Source of the DNA: Variovorax sp. JS1663
GTDB lineage: Bacteria; Pseudomonadota; Gammaproteobacteria; Burkholderiales; Burkholderiaceae_C
Length of the DNA stretch: 64,000 nt
Direction of reading: 5' to 3'
Assembly (NCBI RefSeq): GCF_002157355.1
Contig: NZ_LYMK01000002.1
Coordinates: 1 to 64,000, forward strand
How positions within the stretch are numbered: position 1 is the first letter of the stretch; each line of letters begins with the position of its first letter. The notes under the pieces were generated by a model. The model worked only from the letters and a program-made list of their open reading frames with translations, ran no database searches and had not been told where the DNA came from. Position numbers and translations under genes: made by a program. Shown piece after piece: positions 53,337 through 62,161 of this stretch.

Positions 53337-54226
53337 GCGTCGCCTTCGCGCCGGGAAGTGCCAGCGCCACCTTCGGAGTGGCTGGCGTGCAGATGGACGT
53401 CTCGGCCTTCGAGAGCAACGTGGAGCGCATGGGCAACTACCTGCGCCACATCCGCACGCGCTTCCCCTGGGTGCGGATGGTGCTGTTCTCCGAGCTGGCC
53501 GCGCTGGGCCCCAAGCACGACAAGGCCGAGCCCCTGCCCGGACCGACCGAGGCGCGCCTGGCCGAACTGGCGCGCGAGACCGGCCTGTGGCTCATCCCCG
53601 GCTCCTTGTTCGAGAAGGTCGATGGCCCGGCCGGCCCGGTGGTCTACAACACCACGCCGGTGATCAACCCGCAGGGCGAGGTGATCGCGCGTTTCCGCAA
53701 GCTCTTCCCGTTCCGCCCCTACGAGCGCGACGTGGCGGGCGGCACGGAGTTCTGCGTTTTCGACGTACCGGGCGCCGGGCGCTTCGGTGTCTCCATCTGC
53801 TACGACATGTGGTTTCCGGAGACCACCCGGACGCTGGCGGCCATGGGCGCGGAGGTGATCCTGCACCCGACCATGACCGACACCATCGACCGCGACGTCG
53901 AGCTGGCCATCGCACGCGCCTCGGCCGTGACCAACCAGCTCTATTTCTTCGACGTCAACGGCGTGGGAGACGGCGGGGTGGGGCGCTCCATCATCTGCGA
54001 CCCCTCGGGCTACGTGCTGCACCAGGCCGGCGGCGGCGCCGAGATCATGGCCATCGACGTGGACTTCGCGCGCGTGCGCCGCGAGCGCGAACGGGGCCTG
54101 CGCAGCAACCTGGGGCAGCCGCTGAAGAGCTTCCGCGACCGCGACTGCGATTTCGGCGTCTACCGCAGGGACGCCGATGCCTATCCCTACCTGCAGACAC
54201 TGGGGCCGCTGATGAAGCCCGACTGA
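53333..54226 (+). CDS. Carbon-nitrogen hydrolase (nitrilase superfamily)
   Basis: 297 aa with the complete Glu-Lys-Cys triad: Glu in LFSELAALGP, Lys in RKLFPFRPYERD, and Cys in VSICYDMWFPET. This superfamily cleaves amides, N-carbamoyl groups or omega-amides in the cytosol. In this cluster it could release an amine or amino acid from an amide intermediate. The ATGA overlap with gabD supports a shared pathway. Family members acting on N-carbamoylputrescine are possible relatives, but that is not shown. Confidence 0.85.
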   Translation: MSVAFAPGSASATFGVAGVQMDVSAFESNVERMGNYLRHIRTRFPWVRMVLFSELAALGPKHDKAEPLPGPTEARLAELARETGLWLIPGSLFEKVDGPAGPVVYNTTPVINPQGEVIARFRKLFPFRPYERDVAGGTEFCVFDVPGAGRFGVSICYDMWFPETTRTLAAMGAEVILHPTMTDTIDRDVELAIARASAVTNQLYFFDVNGVGDGGVGRSIICDPSGYVLHQAGGGAEIMAIDVDFARVRRERERGLRSNLGQPLKSFRDRDCDFGVYRRDADAYPYLQTLGPLMKPD

Positions 54227-54303
54227 TTTTTTCTTTTTCCTGCCGTCACGGATCACAACAACGGGCCGGCGCAATCGAGGGGCCGGTCCAGAGGAGACAA
54301 AGC

Positions 54304-57192
54304 ATGAAGCCAGGAAGCGCATCCGAAAAGAATGGCCGAGCCTCTTTGAGCCGGCATCGCAGTGTGTGGGAAATGCGGGCCGACGGCTGGATCAGCCTGG
54401 TCGACGACCTGAGCCGGCTGGCGATCCTCCCGGTGGACCACCCGGAGCGCGAGCGGCGCCTGGCACACGTGCGCGCCATCGTCGAGCAGCTCGCGCCGGT
54501 GGAGAGCTATTGGGCGTTCCCGGGCGGGCGGGTGTTCGGCGAGCTGGCCCACTGGATCGAGCGCGACGAGCTGGCCCGTGCCCACCAGGCGGCGCGGCGC
54601 ATCCACCGCGTGCTGGCCGCGCGCACCTACCGCCACGACGTCAACACCCTGGACGGCGACAACGAGCTGCCCTCGCAGATCGAGACCGACAGCGAGCGCG
54701 CCGCACAGCTGGCGCGCCCCTACTTCGAGGTACTGATCGTCGACGAGATGTCCGCCAGCGAGGAGGACGCCCTGCGCCGCCGCGTGCAGCGCAAGCGCAG
54801 CGCTGACGACGACTTCATCTTCGACGTGGTGGTGGTGCCCAGCTTCGAGGACGCGCTGATCGCCACCCTGGTCAACTTCAACCTGCAGGCGGTGGTGATC
54901 CGCCACGGCTTCCCGTTCCGATCGGTCAACCACAACGACATGCTGCGGCGCTTCCTCGACGGCCTGGACGAGGGCATCGAGAAGATGGCCGAGTTCGAAC
55001 GCGGGCCGCTGCTGGGCCGGCAGATCGCGCAGATCCGCCCCGAGCTGGACCTGTACCTGGTGACCGACGTCAACGTCGAGGCCATCGCCGCGCAGGTCGG
55101 CGAGGTCTTCAAGCGCATCTTCTTCGGCGAGGAAGACCACATCGAGCTCTACAGCTCGATCATGAAGGGGGTGGGGGAGCGGCACCGCACGCCCTTCTTC
55201 CATGCCCTGCGCGACTATGCCAAGCAGCCTACCGGCGTGTTCCACGCGCTGCCGCTGGCGCGCGGCAAGTCGATCATGAACTCCAACTGGATCGGCGACC
55301 TGGCGCAGTTCTACGGCATGAACCTGTTCATGGCCGAGACCTCTGCCACCTCGGGCGGCCTGGATTCGCTGCTCGATCCGGTCGGCCCGCTCAAGACGGC
55401 GCAGGAGTACGCCGCCCGCGCTTTCGGCGCGCGGCGCACCTACTTCGCGACCAACGGCACCTCCACCTGCAACAAGATCGTGGTGCAGGCCCTGGTGCGG
55501 CCCGACGACATCGTGCTGGTGGACCGCAACTGCCACAAGTCGCACCACTACGGCCTGGTGCTGGCGGGTGCGCAGGTGGCCTACCTCGACTCCTATCCGC
55601 TGGACCAGTACTCCATGTACGGCGCGGTGCCGATCCGCCACATCAAGCAGACCCTGCTGGACTTCCGCCGCGCCGGCACGCTGGACCGGGTGCGCATGGT
55701 GCTGCTGACCAACTGCACCTTCGACGGCATCGTCTACGACGTCGAGCGGGTGATGATGGAATGCCTGGCCATCAAGCCCGACCTGGTGTTCCTGTGGGAC
55801 GAGGCGTGGTTCGCCTTTGCGCGCTGCCACCCGATCTACCGCCAGCGCACCGGCATGGCCAGCGCGGCCAAGTTGTGCGAGATGTTCAAGGACCCGGCCT
55901 ATGCCGAGCGCCACGCGGCCTTCAGCAACGGCATCGACTGGAACGACGAGGCGCAGCTGCTCGACACGCGCCTCCTGCCCGACCCGGCGAAGGCGCGCAT
56001 CCGCGTGTACGCCACGCATTCGACGCACAAGACGCTCACGGCGCTGCGGCAAGGCTCGATGATCCACGTGTGGGACCAGGACTTCAAGGACAAGGCCGAG
56101 GAAGCCTTCCACGAGGCCTACATGACGCACACCTCCACCTCGCCCAACTACCAGATCCTGGCCTCGCTCGACGTCGGGCGCAGGCAGGTGGAGCTGGAGG
56201 GCTACGAGCTGATCCAGCGGCAGCTGGAGCTCGCGATGAGCCTGCGCGAGCAGGTGCTGCACCATCCGCTGCTCAAGCGCTACTTCCGCTTCCTGCGGGT
56301 GAGCGACGTGATCCCCCTCGAGTACCGCGAATCGGGCGTCGAGTCCTACTACAACGACGAGAGCGGCTGGAACAACCTCGAGGCGGCCTGGCGCACCGAC
56401 GAGTTTGCGCTCGACCCCACCCGCGCCACGCTGACCATCGGCGCCACCGGCATGGATGGCGACACCTTCAAGAACAAGGAGTTGATGGACAAGTACGGCA
56501 TCCAGATCAACAAGACCTCGCGCAACACGGTGCTGTTCATGACGAACATCGGCAGCACTCGCTCTGCCATCGCCTATCTGCTCGAGGTGCTGGTCAAGAT
56601 CGCACGTGATGTCGAAGCCCGCATCGCGGACATGAGTTCGATCGAGCGCCGCATCCATGAGAAGCGCGTGAAGTCGCTGACGCTGGAGCAACCGCCGCTG
56701 CCGGATTTCTCGAGCTTCCACTTCGCCTTCCGCGGCCGCAGCGTGGAGGGGCGCTCGGGCACGCGCGACGGCGACATCCGCAGCGCATTCTTCCTCTCCT
56801 ACGACGACGCCAACTGCGAGTACATCGACATGAAAGAGGCTGCGCTCGCCATCCAGTCCGGGCGCGACCTGGTGTCGGCGCTGTTCGTCATTCCCTATCC
56901 GCCGGGTTTCCCGATCCTGGTGCCGGGGCAGGTGATCAGCGCCGAGATCCTGCAGTTCATGGCCGCGCTGGACGTGCGCGAGATCCACGGCTTCCGGCCC
57001 GAGCTGGGCTTCCGCATCTTCAACGACGCCGCGCTCTCGCGTGCTGCCCAGGGCACCGCCGCGCGCGCCGCGCTCGCGCTCTCCGGCCGGGCCGCGCAGC
57101 CGCAGGAGAAGGACGACGAGATCAAGGCCGCCTCGGCCACGACCCCGGCCGAGGCGACCCGAGCCAGTTCCACAACGAGGAGCGAAGAATGA
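54304..57192 (+). CDS. Large PLP-dependent Orn/Lys/Arg decarboxylase-type enzyme
   Basis: 962 aa, about 200 more than typical inducible basic-amino-acid decarboxylases. Residues about 1-125 are an extra helical domain; 130-270 resemble the receiver-like wing domain (FEVLIVDEMS, FDVVVVPSFEDAL). The PLP domain follows (ATNGTSTCNKIVVQALV, DRNCHKSHHYG, FLWDEAWFAFA) with the PLP lysine Lys576 in HSTHKTLTALRQGS, then the C-terminal domain (YPPGFPILVPGQ) and a charged Ala/Thr tail. It likely decarboxylates a basic amino acid, but the substrate is not certain. A GGAG site precedes ATG 54304. It overlaps the ligase by 4 nt. Confidence 0.85.
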   Translation: MKPGSASEKNGRASLSRHRSVWEMRADGWISLVDDLSRLAILPVDHPERERRLAHVRAIVEQLAPVESYWAFPGGRVFGELAHWIERDELARAHQAARRIHRVLAARTYRHDVNTLDGDNELPSQIETDSERAAQLARPYFEVLIVDEMSASEEDALRRRVQRKRSADDDFIFDVVVVPSFEDALIATLVNFNLQAVVIRHGFPFRSVNHNDMLRRFLDGLDEGIEKMAEFERGPLLGRQIAQIRPELDLYLVTDVNVEAIAAQVGEVFKRIFFGEEDHIELYSSIMKGVGERHRTPFFHALRDYAKQPTGVFHALPLARGKSIMNSNWIGDLAQFYGMNLFMAETSATSGGLDSLLDPVGPLKTAQEYAARAFGARRTYFATNGTSTCNKIVVQALVRPDDIVLVDRNCHKSHHYGLVLAGAQVAYLDSYPLDQYSMYGAVPIRHIKQTLLDFRRAGTLDRVRMVLLTNCTFDGIVYDVERVMMECLAIKPDLVFLWDEAWFAFARCHPIYRQRTGMASAAKLCEMFKDPAYAERHAAFSNGIDWNDEAQLLDTRLLPDPAKARIRVYATHSTHKTLTALRQGSMIHVWDQDFKDKAEEAFHEAYMTHTSTSPNYQILASLDVGRRQVELEGYELIQRQLELAMSLREQVLHHPLLKRYFRFLRVSDVIPLEYRESGVESYYNDESGWNNLEAAWRTDEFALDPTRATLTIGATGMDGDTFKNKELMDKYGIQINKTSRNTVLFMTNIGSTRSAIAYLLEVLVKIARDVEARIADMSSIERRIHEKRVKSLTLEQPPLPDFSSFHFAFRGRSVEGRSGTRDGDIRSAFFLSYDDANCEYIDMKEAALAIQSGRDLVSALFVIPYPPGFPILVPGQVISAEILQFMAALDVREIHGFRPELGFRIFNDAALSRAAQGTAARAALALSGRAAQPQEKDDEIKAASATTPAEATRASSTTRSEE

Positions 57193-58646
57193 CGACCAAG
57201 GTCCAGAGCATTGCCGATCTGCTGCTGATGTTCCACCGCAACGAGCGGCCGATCTACTTCATCAGCGCGACCAACTTCAACCTGCTGGGCATGGACCGCT
57301 GGGTCAACCGCTTCCGCTACATCAACTACATCGACTGCTTCGACGGGCGACATCCCAACGTGTTCGTGCCCACCGAGTCGCCGCACGAGGAGTTCCAGTC
57401 CATCGAGGACATCAACAACTACCTGCTGCAGCACAAGGAGGTGATCGACCTGATCGAGCGCCGCGGCGGCAAACCCGTCGCCACCTTCCTGATGTTCGAC
57501 GAGAAGACGGAGGAACTGGCCAAGGAGCTGGGCATGGAGGTGTGGTTCCCGCCGGCCAAGCTGCGCACCCGCTGCGACAACAAGATGGAGACCGTGCGCA
57601 TCGGCAACAAGGCCGGTGTGTTCTCGGTGCCCAATGCGCTGGAGAAGGTCGACAGCTTCGAGCACCTGATGCAGATCGCCGAGCGCAACGGGCTCGGCCG
57701 CGACCTGGTGGTGCAATCGGCCTTCGGCGACTCGGGCCACACCACCTTCTTCATCGCCTCGGAAGACGATTTCAACAAACACAAGGACGAAATCGTCAAC
57801 GACCCCGAGGTCAAGATCATGAAGCGCATCAACTGCCGCGGAGCGACGCTGGAGGCCTGCGCCACGCAGTCGGGCACGCTGGTCGGGCCGCTCCTGACCG
57901 AGGTCGTGGGTGCCAAGGAGCTGACGCCCTACAAGGGCGGCTGGAGCGGCAACGAGGTCTTCCCCGGCGCCTTCTCGGAAGAGGTGCGGGCCAAGGCGCG
58001 CGACATGGCCGAGCGTTTCGGAAACCAGCTGCTGTCGGAGGGCTACCGCGGCTACTTCGATCTCGACTTCCTGATCGACCAGGACAACGGCGAGGTCTAT
58101 CTGGGCGAACTCAATCCCCGCATCTGCGGCGCCAGCCCGATGACCAACCACGCCGCCTTCGCCTACGCGGACGCGCCGCTCTTCCTCTTCCACCTGCTCG
58201 AGTTCTCGGGCGTGCCCTTCGACCTGAACGTGCGCGAGATCAACGAGCGTTGGGCGCAGCCGCACTTCATCGACTCCTGGTCGCAGGTGGTGCTCAAGTT
58301 CACCGACGACAAGGTGGACCAGGTCACGCACGCGCCAGCCACCGGCATCTACCGCATGAGCGAGGACGGCAGCGTGGGCTACCAGCGCTTCGACTACGAC
58401 CGACGCGCCATCGACAGCGAGCGCGAGGCCTTCTTCCTGCGCATCACCGGCCCGGGCGACTACCGCTACGAGGGCGCCGACCTCGGCATCCTGATCACGC
58501 GCGGCCGCTCGATGGACGACAACTTCAAGCTGAACATCCGCGCGCGCGACTGGATCCGCGGCATCAAGAACTACTACGCGGGCAAGCCCATCGTGACCAC
58601 GCAGCACGAGGCGGCGCCGGCGCCGGGCTCTTTCAAGATCCTCTGA
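57189..58646 (+). CDS. ATP-grasp carboxylate-amine ligase-like protein
   Basis: 485 aa. The N-terminal 110 residues look like a preATP-grasp domain; the central part has KMETVRIGNKAGV, VVQSAFGDSGHTTFF and the metal-binding GYFDLDFLID plus GEVYLGELNPRICGASP, typical of ATP-grasp enzymes annotated as biotin carboxylase-like. There is no biotin domain or carboxyltransferase gene, so fatty-acid type carboxylation is unlikely. The usual chemistry would be joining a carboxylate to an amine at the cost of ATP. It overlaps the decarboxylase, which points to its product as the amine. Confidence 0.78.
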   Translation: MTTKVQSIADLLLMFHRNERPIYFISATNFNLLGMDRWVNRFRYINYIDCFDGRHPNVFVPTESPHEEFQSIEDINNYLLQHKEVIDLIERRGGKPVATFLMFDEKTEELAKELGMEVWFPPAKLRTRCDNKMETVRIGNKAGVFSVPNALEKVDSFEHLMQIAERNGLGRDLVVQSAFGDSGHTTFFIASEDDFNKHKDEIVNDPEVKIMKRINCRGATLEACATQSGTLVGPLLTEVVGAKELTPYKGGWSGNEVFPGAFSEEVRAKARDMAERFGNQLLSEGYRGYFDLDFLIDQDNGEVYLGELNPRICGASPMTNHAAFAYADAPLFLFHLLEFSGVPFDLNVREINERWAQPHFIDSWSQVVLKFTDDKVDQVTHAPATGIYRMSEDGSVGYQRFDYDRRAIDSEREAFFLRITGPGDYRYEGADLGILITRGRSMDDNFKLNIRARDWIRGIKNYYAGKPIVTTQHEAAPAPGSFKIL

Positions 58647-58663
58647 ACCCCACGGCCGTCGCC

Positions 58664-59716
58664 ATGGTGATCCAGATCGGCTTCGAGACCCTGGTCGAGG
58701 ACCAGCCGGGCACGCGCTGGCAGGCGCTGTTCGCCCGCCTGTGGCCCGGCTATCGCGCCTGGTTCCTGCGCGGCGGGGCAGTGGCGCGGCCGAGCTACCT
58801 GGAGAGCCGGCGCGCCCTGCGCCAGCACATGCCCGAGCTGGTGCCGACCTGGCAGCGCCTGGTCGAGTTGGCTGGCGGCGGCGACGTGGAGGCGCGCTTC
58901 CTGTCGCTGTGGTGCCCGCCGCCCTACATCGTCGGCTGCTCGCAGGCCGTGTGGCTGGACCCGGCGGGCCGCGAGGAGCCCGCGCTGCTGCGCAACTACG
59001 ACTTCGCGCCGGCCCTGCTCGAAGGCAGCTGGCTGGCCACGCGCTGGCACGGCCAGCGGGTCGCGGCCATGGGCGACTGCATCTGGGGCGCGCTCGACGG
59101 CCAGAACGAGGCCGGCGTGGCCGCCTCGCTGTCCTTCGGCGGCAGCACCGTCTCGGGCACCGGCTTCGGCATTCCGCTGGTGCTGCGCTATCTGCTCGAA
59201 GTGGCGCAGAGCACGGCCGAGGCGGTGGCCCTGCTGCAGCGGGTGCCGGTCAGCATGGCCTACAGCATCACGGTGCTGGACCGGAATGCCGACTGGGCCA
59301 CCGTGTTCGTCGGCCCCGACCGCCCGGCCGAGGTGACGCGCCGCCGGGTTGTGACGAATTTCCAGCACCACGTCGAGTGGCCCGAGCATGCACGCGCCAC
59401 CCATGCGACCGAGCGGCTGGACTGCCTTCAGCGCCAGGTGGAAAGCCCCGGCTCGCTGGAGGACGCGATCGCCGCGCTGCTGCTACCTCCGCTCTACCAG
59501 CAGGCTTACCTGCGCGGCTACGGCACGCTCTACGGCGTGGCCTACCGCCCGGCCAGCGGACGCATGGAACTGCTGTGGCCGGGCCAGCGCTGGCCGCAGA
59601 CCGTCGAAGCCTTCGCCGAAGGCCGTCGCGAGATCGTTTACACGCCCGGGCCCGACGCGCCCGCCGGCCCAGACGATGCCGCCGTCGCGCAGATGCTGAC
59701 CGAATCCCGGAGTTGA
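58664..59716 (+). CDS. C45-type Ntn hydrolase (penicillin acyltransferase-like)
   Basis: 350 aa. The core YIVGCSQAVWLD puts Cys92 at the place where C45/AAT-type enzymes cut themselves to free the nucleophile, followed by LLRNYDFAP and GDCIWGALDGQNEAGVAASLSFGG, characteristic of the family. Such enzymes hydrolyse or transfer acyl groups on amides. Unlike fungal acyltransferases, about 90 residues precede the Cys and would be released as a prosegment. It starts 17 nt after the ligase stop, so it may undo the ligase's amide bond. Confidence 0.8.
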   Translation: MVIQIGFETLVEDQPGTRWQALFARLWPGYRAWFLRGGAVARPSYLESRRALRQHMPELVPTWQRLVELAGGGDVEARFLSLWCPPPYIVGCSQAVWLDPAGREEPALLRNYDFAPALLEGSWLATRWHGQRVAAMGDCIWGALDGQNEAGVAASLSFGGSTVSGTGFGIPLVLRYLLEVAQSTAEAVALLQRVPVSMAYSITVLDRNADWATVFVGPDRPAEVTRRRVVTNFQHHVEWPEHARATHATERLDCLQRQVESPGSLEDAIAALLLPPLYQQAYLRGYGTLYGVAYRPASGRMELLWPGQRWPQTVEAFAEGRREIVYTPGPDAPAGPDDAAVAQMLTESRS

Positions 59717-59755
59717 GAAGATGTTCAGGTGCCCATGTTTTAGAAAGGACGTTCC

Positions 59756-61081
59756 ATGAACAGCAGTCCCGCCCAGAAGAAAGGCCTCCCACCCGCGGCC
59801 TGGATCATGATCGCGATGGTGATCGGCATCGTGATCGGCTACATGATCTTCATCAATTTCCCCGACAAGAAGAGCGCCACCCAGATCGCCGGCTACATCT
59901 CCATCATCTCCGACGTGTTCCTGCGGCTGATCAAGATGCTGATCGGCCCGCTGGTGTTCTCCACGCTGGTGGTGGGCATCGCGCACATGGGCGACGCGGC
60001 CTCGGTAGGGCGCGTCTTCGGCAAGGCCCTGGGCTGGTTCGTCACCGCTTCGCTGGTGTCGCTGGTGCTCGGCCTGGTGATGGCCAACCTGCTGCAGCCC
60101 GGCCACAACCTGGGCCTGCCGCTGCCCGACATCGGTGCCTCGGCCAACCTGGCGACCTCGAAGTTCACGCTGAAGGATTTCGTCAGCCACCTGGTGCCCA
60201 AGAGCTTCGCCGAGGCCATGGCCAACAACGAGATCCTGCAGATCGTGGTGTTCTCCATGTTCTTCGGCGTCGCGCTGGCGTCGCTGGGTGACAAGGCCAA
60301 GACGCTGGTCAACGCGATCGACGAGCTCTCGCACGCCATGCTCAAGATCACCGGCTACGTCATGAAGCTGGCCCCGCTGGCCGTGATGGCCGCCATGGCC
60401 GCCACCGTGGCCGTCAACGGCCTGGAGATCCTGCTGAAGTTCGCCGTCTTCATGGGCGACTTCTACCTGGGCCTCTTCGTGCTGTGGGGCTTCCTCATCC
60501 TCGCGGGCTTCCTCTTCCTCGGGCCGCGCATCATCAAGCTGCTGGTGCTGATCAAGGAGGCCTTCCTCCTGTCCTTCGCCACCGCCAGCTCGGAGGCGGC
60601 CTATCCGAAGATCCTGGACGCGCTGGACCGCTTCGGCGTCAAGCGCAAGATCTCCAGCTTCGTCATGCCCATGGGCTACTCCTTCAACCTGGACGGCTCC
60701 ATGATGTACTGCACCTTCGCGGTGCTCTTCATCGCGCAGGCCTACGACATCCACCTGTCGCTCGGCACCCAGGTCACGATGCTGTTGATCCTGATGCTCA
60801 CCTCCAAGGGCATGGCCGGCGTGCCGCGCGCCTCGCTGGTGGTGATCGCGGCCACGCTCAACCAGTTCAACATCCCCGAGGCCGGGCTGCTGCTGATCCT
60901 GGGCGTGGACACCTTCCTCGACATGGGCCGCTCCGCCACCAACGCGGTGGGCAACTCCATCGCCACCGCGGTGGTCGCCAAGTGGGAGGGCGAGCTGCTC
61001 TCGGAGAGCGAGGCGGCCGCCAACGAGAAGGTGCTGGACGCGGAGAGCGCGGCCAGCCTGGCCCACCCGGTGCATGCCTGA
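59756..61081 (+). CDS. Dicarboxylate/amino acid:cation symporter (DAACS, SLC1 family)
   Basis: A 441-aa inner-membrane carrier with about eight hydrophobic segments. The SLC1 signatures include ATASSEAAYPKILDALDRFG (serine-rich hairpin), MPMGYSFNLDGSMMYCTFA and GVDTFLDMGRSATNAVGNS. It imports C4-dicarboxylates or acidic/neutral amino acids with Na+ or H+. An AAGGAC site precedes the ATG. Its position suggests it takes up an amino acid feeding the cluster. Confidence 0.9.
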   Translation: MNSSPAQKKGLPPAAWIMIAMVIGIVIGYMIFINFPDKKSATQIAGYISIISDVFLRLIKMLIGPLVFSTLVVGIAHMGDAASVGRVFGKALGWFVTASLVSLVLGLVMANLLQPGHNLGLPLPDIGASANLATSKFTLKDFVSHLVPKSFAEAMANNEILQIVVFSMFFGVALASLGDKAKTLVNAIDELSHAMLKITGYVMKLAPLAVMAAMAATVAVNGLEILLKFAVFMGDFYLGLFVLWGFLILAGFLFLGPRIIKLLVLIKEAFLLSFATASSEAAYPKILDALDRFGVKRKISSFVMPMGYSFNLDGSMMYCTFAVLFIAQAYDIHLSLGTQVTMLLILMLTSKGMAGVPRASLVVIAATLNQFNIPEAGLLLILGVDTFLDMGRSATNAVGNSIATAVVAKWEGELLSESEAAANEKVLDAESAASLAHPVHA

Positions 61082-61093
61082 CAAGGTACGGCC

Positions 61094-62011
61094 ATGAAAG
61101 CCTTGCGACTGCTGCTGGCCGCGGCCCTGCTGGCGGGCACGTCGGCCTGGTCCCAGACCGAGCCCGCGCCGGCCGCGCCCGCCGCGCTCAGCGGCACGCT
61201 GGCCAAGGTTCGGGACTCGGGCGCGGTCGTGATCGGCTACCGCGAATCGTCGGTGCCCTTCTCGTACCTCTCGCCGCGCAACGAACCCATCGGCTACTCC
61301 ATCGAGCTGTGCAAGCTGCTGGTCGCCGCGATGGAGGAGGCGGTGCACAAGAGCTTGGAAATCAAGTGGGCGCCGGTCACTTCCGAGTCGCGCATCGATG
61401 CGGTCGAGAAGGGGCAGGTGGACATCGAGTGCGGCTCCACCACGAGCAATCTGGAGCGCCAGAAGCGCGTGGCCTTCTCGCCCACCATCTTCGTCTCCGG
61501 CACCAAGCTGCTGGTGAAGAAGGGCTCGCCGATCCGCGACTTCAAGGACCTGGCTGGCCGCAAGGTGGCCGTCACCCGCGGCACCACCAACGAGAAGACC
61601 ATGCAGGAGCTTTCGCAGAAGTTCAAGCTCAACCTGCAGCTGCTGGTGCAGCGCGACCATGCGGAGTCCTTTGCGCAGGTGGTCAGCGGCAATGCCGAGG
61701 CCTTCGCCACCGACGACGTGCTCCTCTACGGCCTGATCGCGCAGAACAAGGGCAAGGTGCCGGGCGACTACCTGGTGGTCGGCGACTTCCTCTCCTACGA
61801 CCCCTACGGGATCATGTACCGCAAGGGCGACCCCGATATGGCGCGCGTGGTCAACGACAGCTTCAACGCGATGGCCCAGGACGGCGAGATCGAGCGTCAG
61901 TACAAGCGCTGGTTCCTGCGCCGGCTGCCGTTGTCGTCCACCAGCATCGACCTGCCCATGAGTCCGCAGCTCGAAACCATCATCCAGACCATGGGGGTGA
62001 AGGCGGAATAG
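61094..62011 (+). CDS. Amino acid ABC transporter substrate-binding protein
   Basis: 305 aa with signal peptide (LLLAAALLAGTSAWSQ). It has the SBP family 3 fold: GVVVIGYRESSVPFSYLS-like start, GYSIELCKLLV, a VDIECGSTTSNLERQKRVAFS site and RKVAVTRGTTNEKTM in the second lobe. This type binds glutamate/aspartate. No permease or ATPase gene lies beside it, so it may serve a transporter encoded elsewhere. It follows the symporter by 12 nt. Confidence 0.87.
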   Translation: MKALRLLLAAALLAGTSAWSQTEPAPAAPAALSGTLAKVRDSGAVVIGYRESSVPFSYLSPRNEPIGYSIELCKLLVAAMEEAVHKSLEIKWAPVTSESRIDAVEKGQVDIECGSTTSNLERQKRVAFSPTIFVSGTKLLVKKGSPIRDFKDLAGRKVAVTRGTTNEKTMQELSQKFKLNLQLLVQRDHAESFAQVVSGNAEAFATDDVLLYGLIAQNKGKVPGDYLVVGDFLSYDPYGIMYRKGDPDMARVVNDSFNAMAQDGEIERQYKRWFLRRLPLSSTSIDLPMSPQLETIIQTMGVKAE

Positions 62012-62036
62012 ACCGTTTGGTAGATCCTTCTTGCGA

Positions 62037-62055
62037 CAGTTTTCGTTAAAAACTG
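62037..62055. terminator. Small hairpin after the amine cluster
   Basis: CAGTTTT (62037-62043) and AAAACTG (62049-62055) form a perfect 7-bp stem with loop CGTTA. It is A/T-rich rather than G/C-rich and has no T-run, so it may be a weak terminator or a protein site in the 150-bp gap before the next gene. Confidence 0.3.
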
Positions 62056-62161
62056 AGAACTAATGCGTGACATTGTGTTCACAAGAGCGCTTGCACCTAC
62101 AGCGCCACACGGTGGTCTGAAGCTACAAAGAGTTCCTGTTGGCTTCGCGAAGGAGGATCCG

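Noticed and set aside
54226..54303. T-rich run after the nitrilase-like gene as an intrinsic terminator
   Set aside because: TTTTTTCTTTTT is present at 54227-54240 but no stable hairpin lies before it, and the following gene fits the same operon.
54253..56988. Long minus-strand open frame opposite the decarboxylase
   Set aside because: No recognisable domain; the sense strand has an intact PLP enzyme with correct motifs and ribosome binding site.
57189..58646. True biotin carboxylase of an acyl-CoA carboxylase
   Set aside because: No biotin carrier domain or carboxyltransferase nearby, and the neighbours are amine enzymes.
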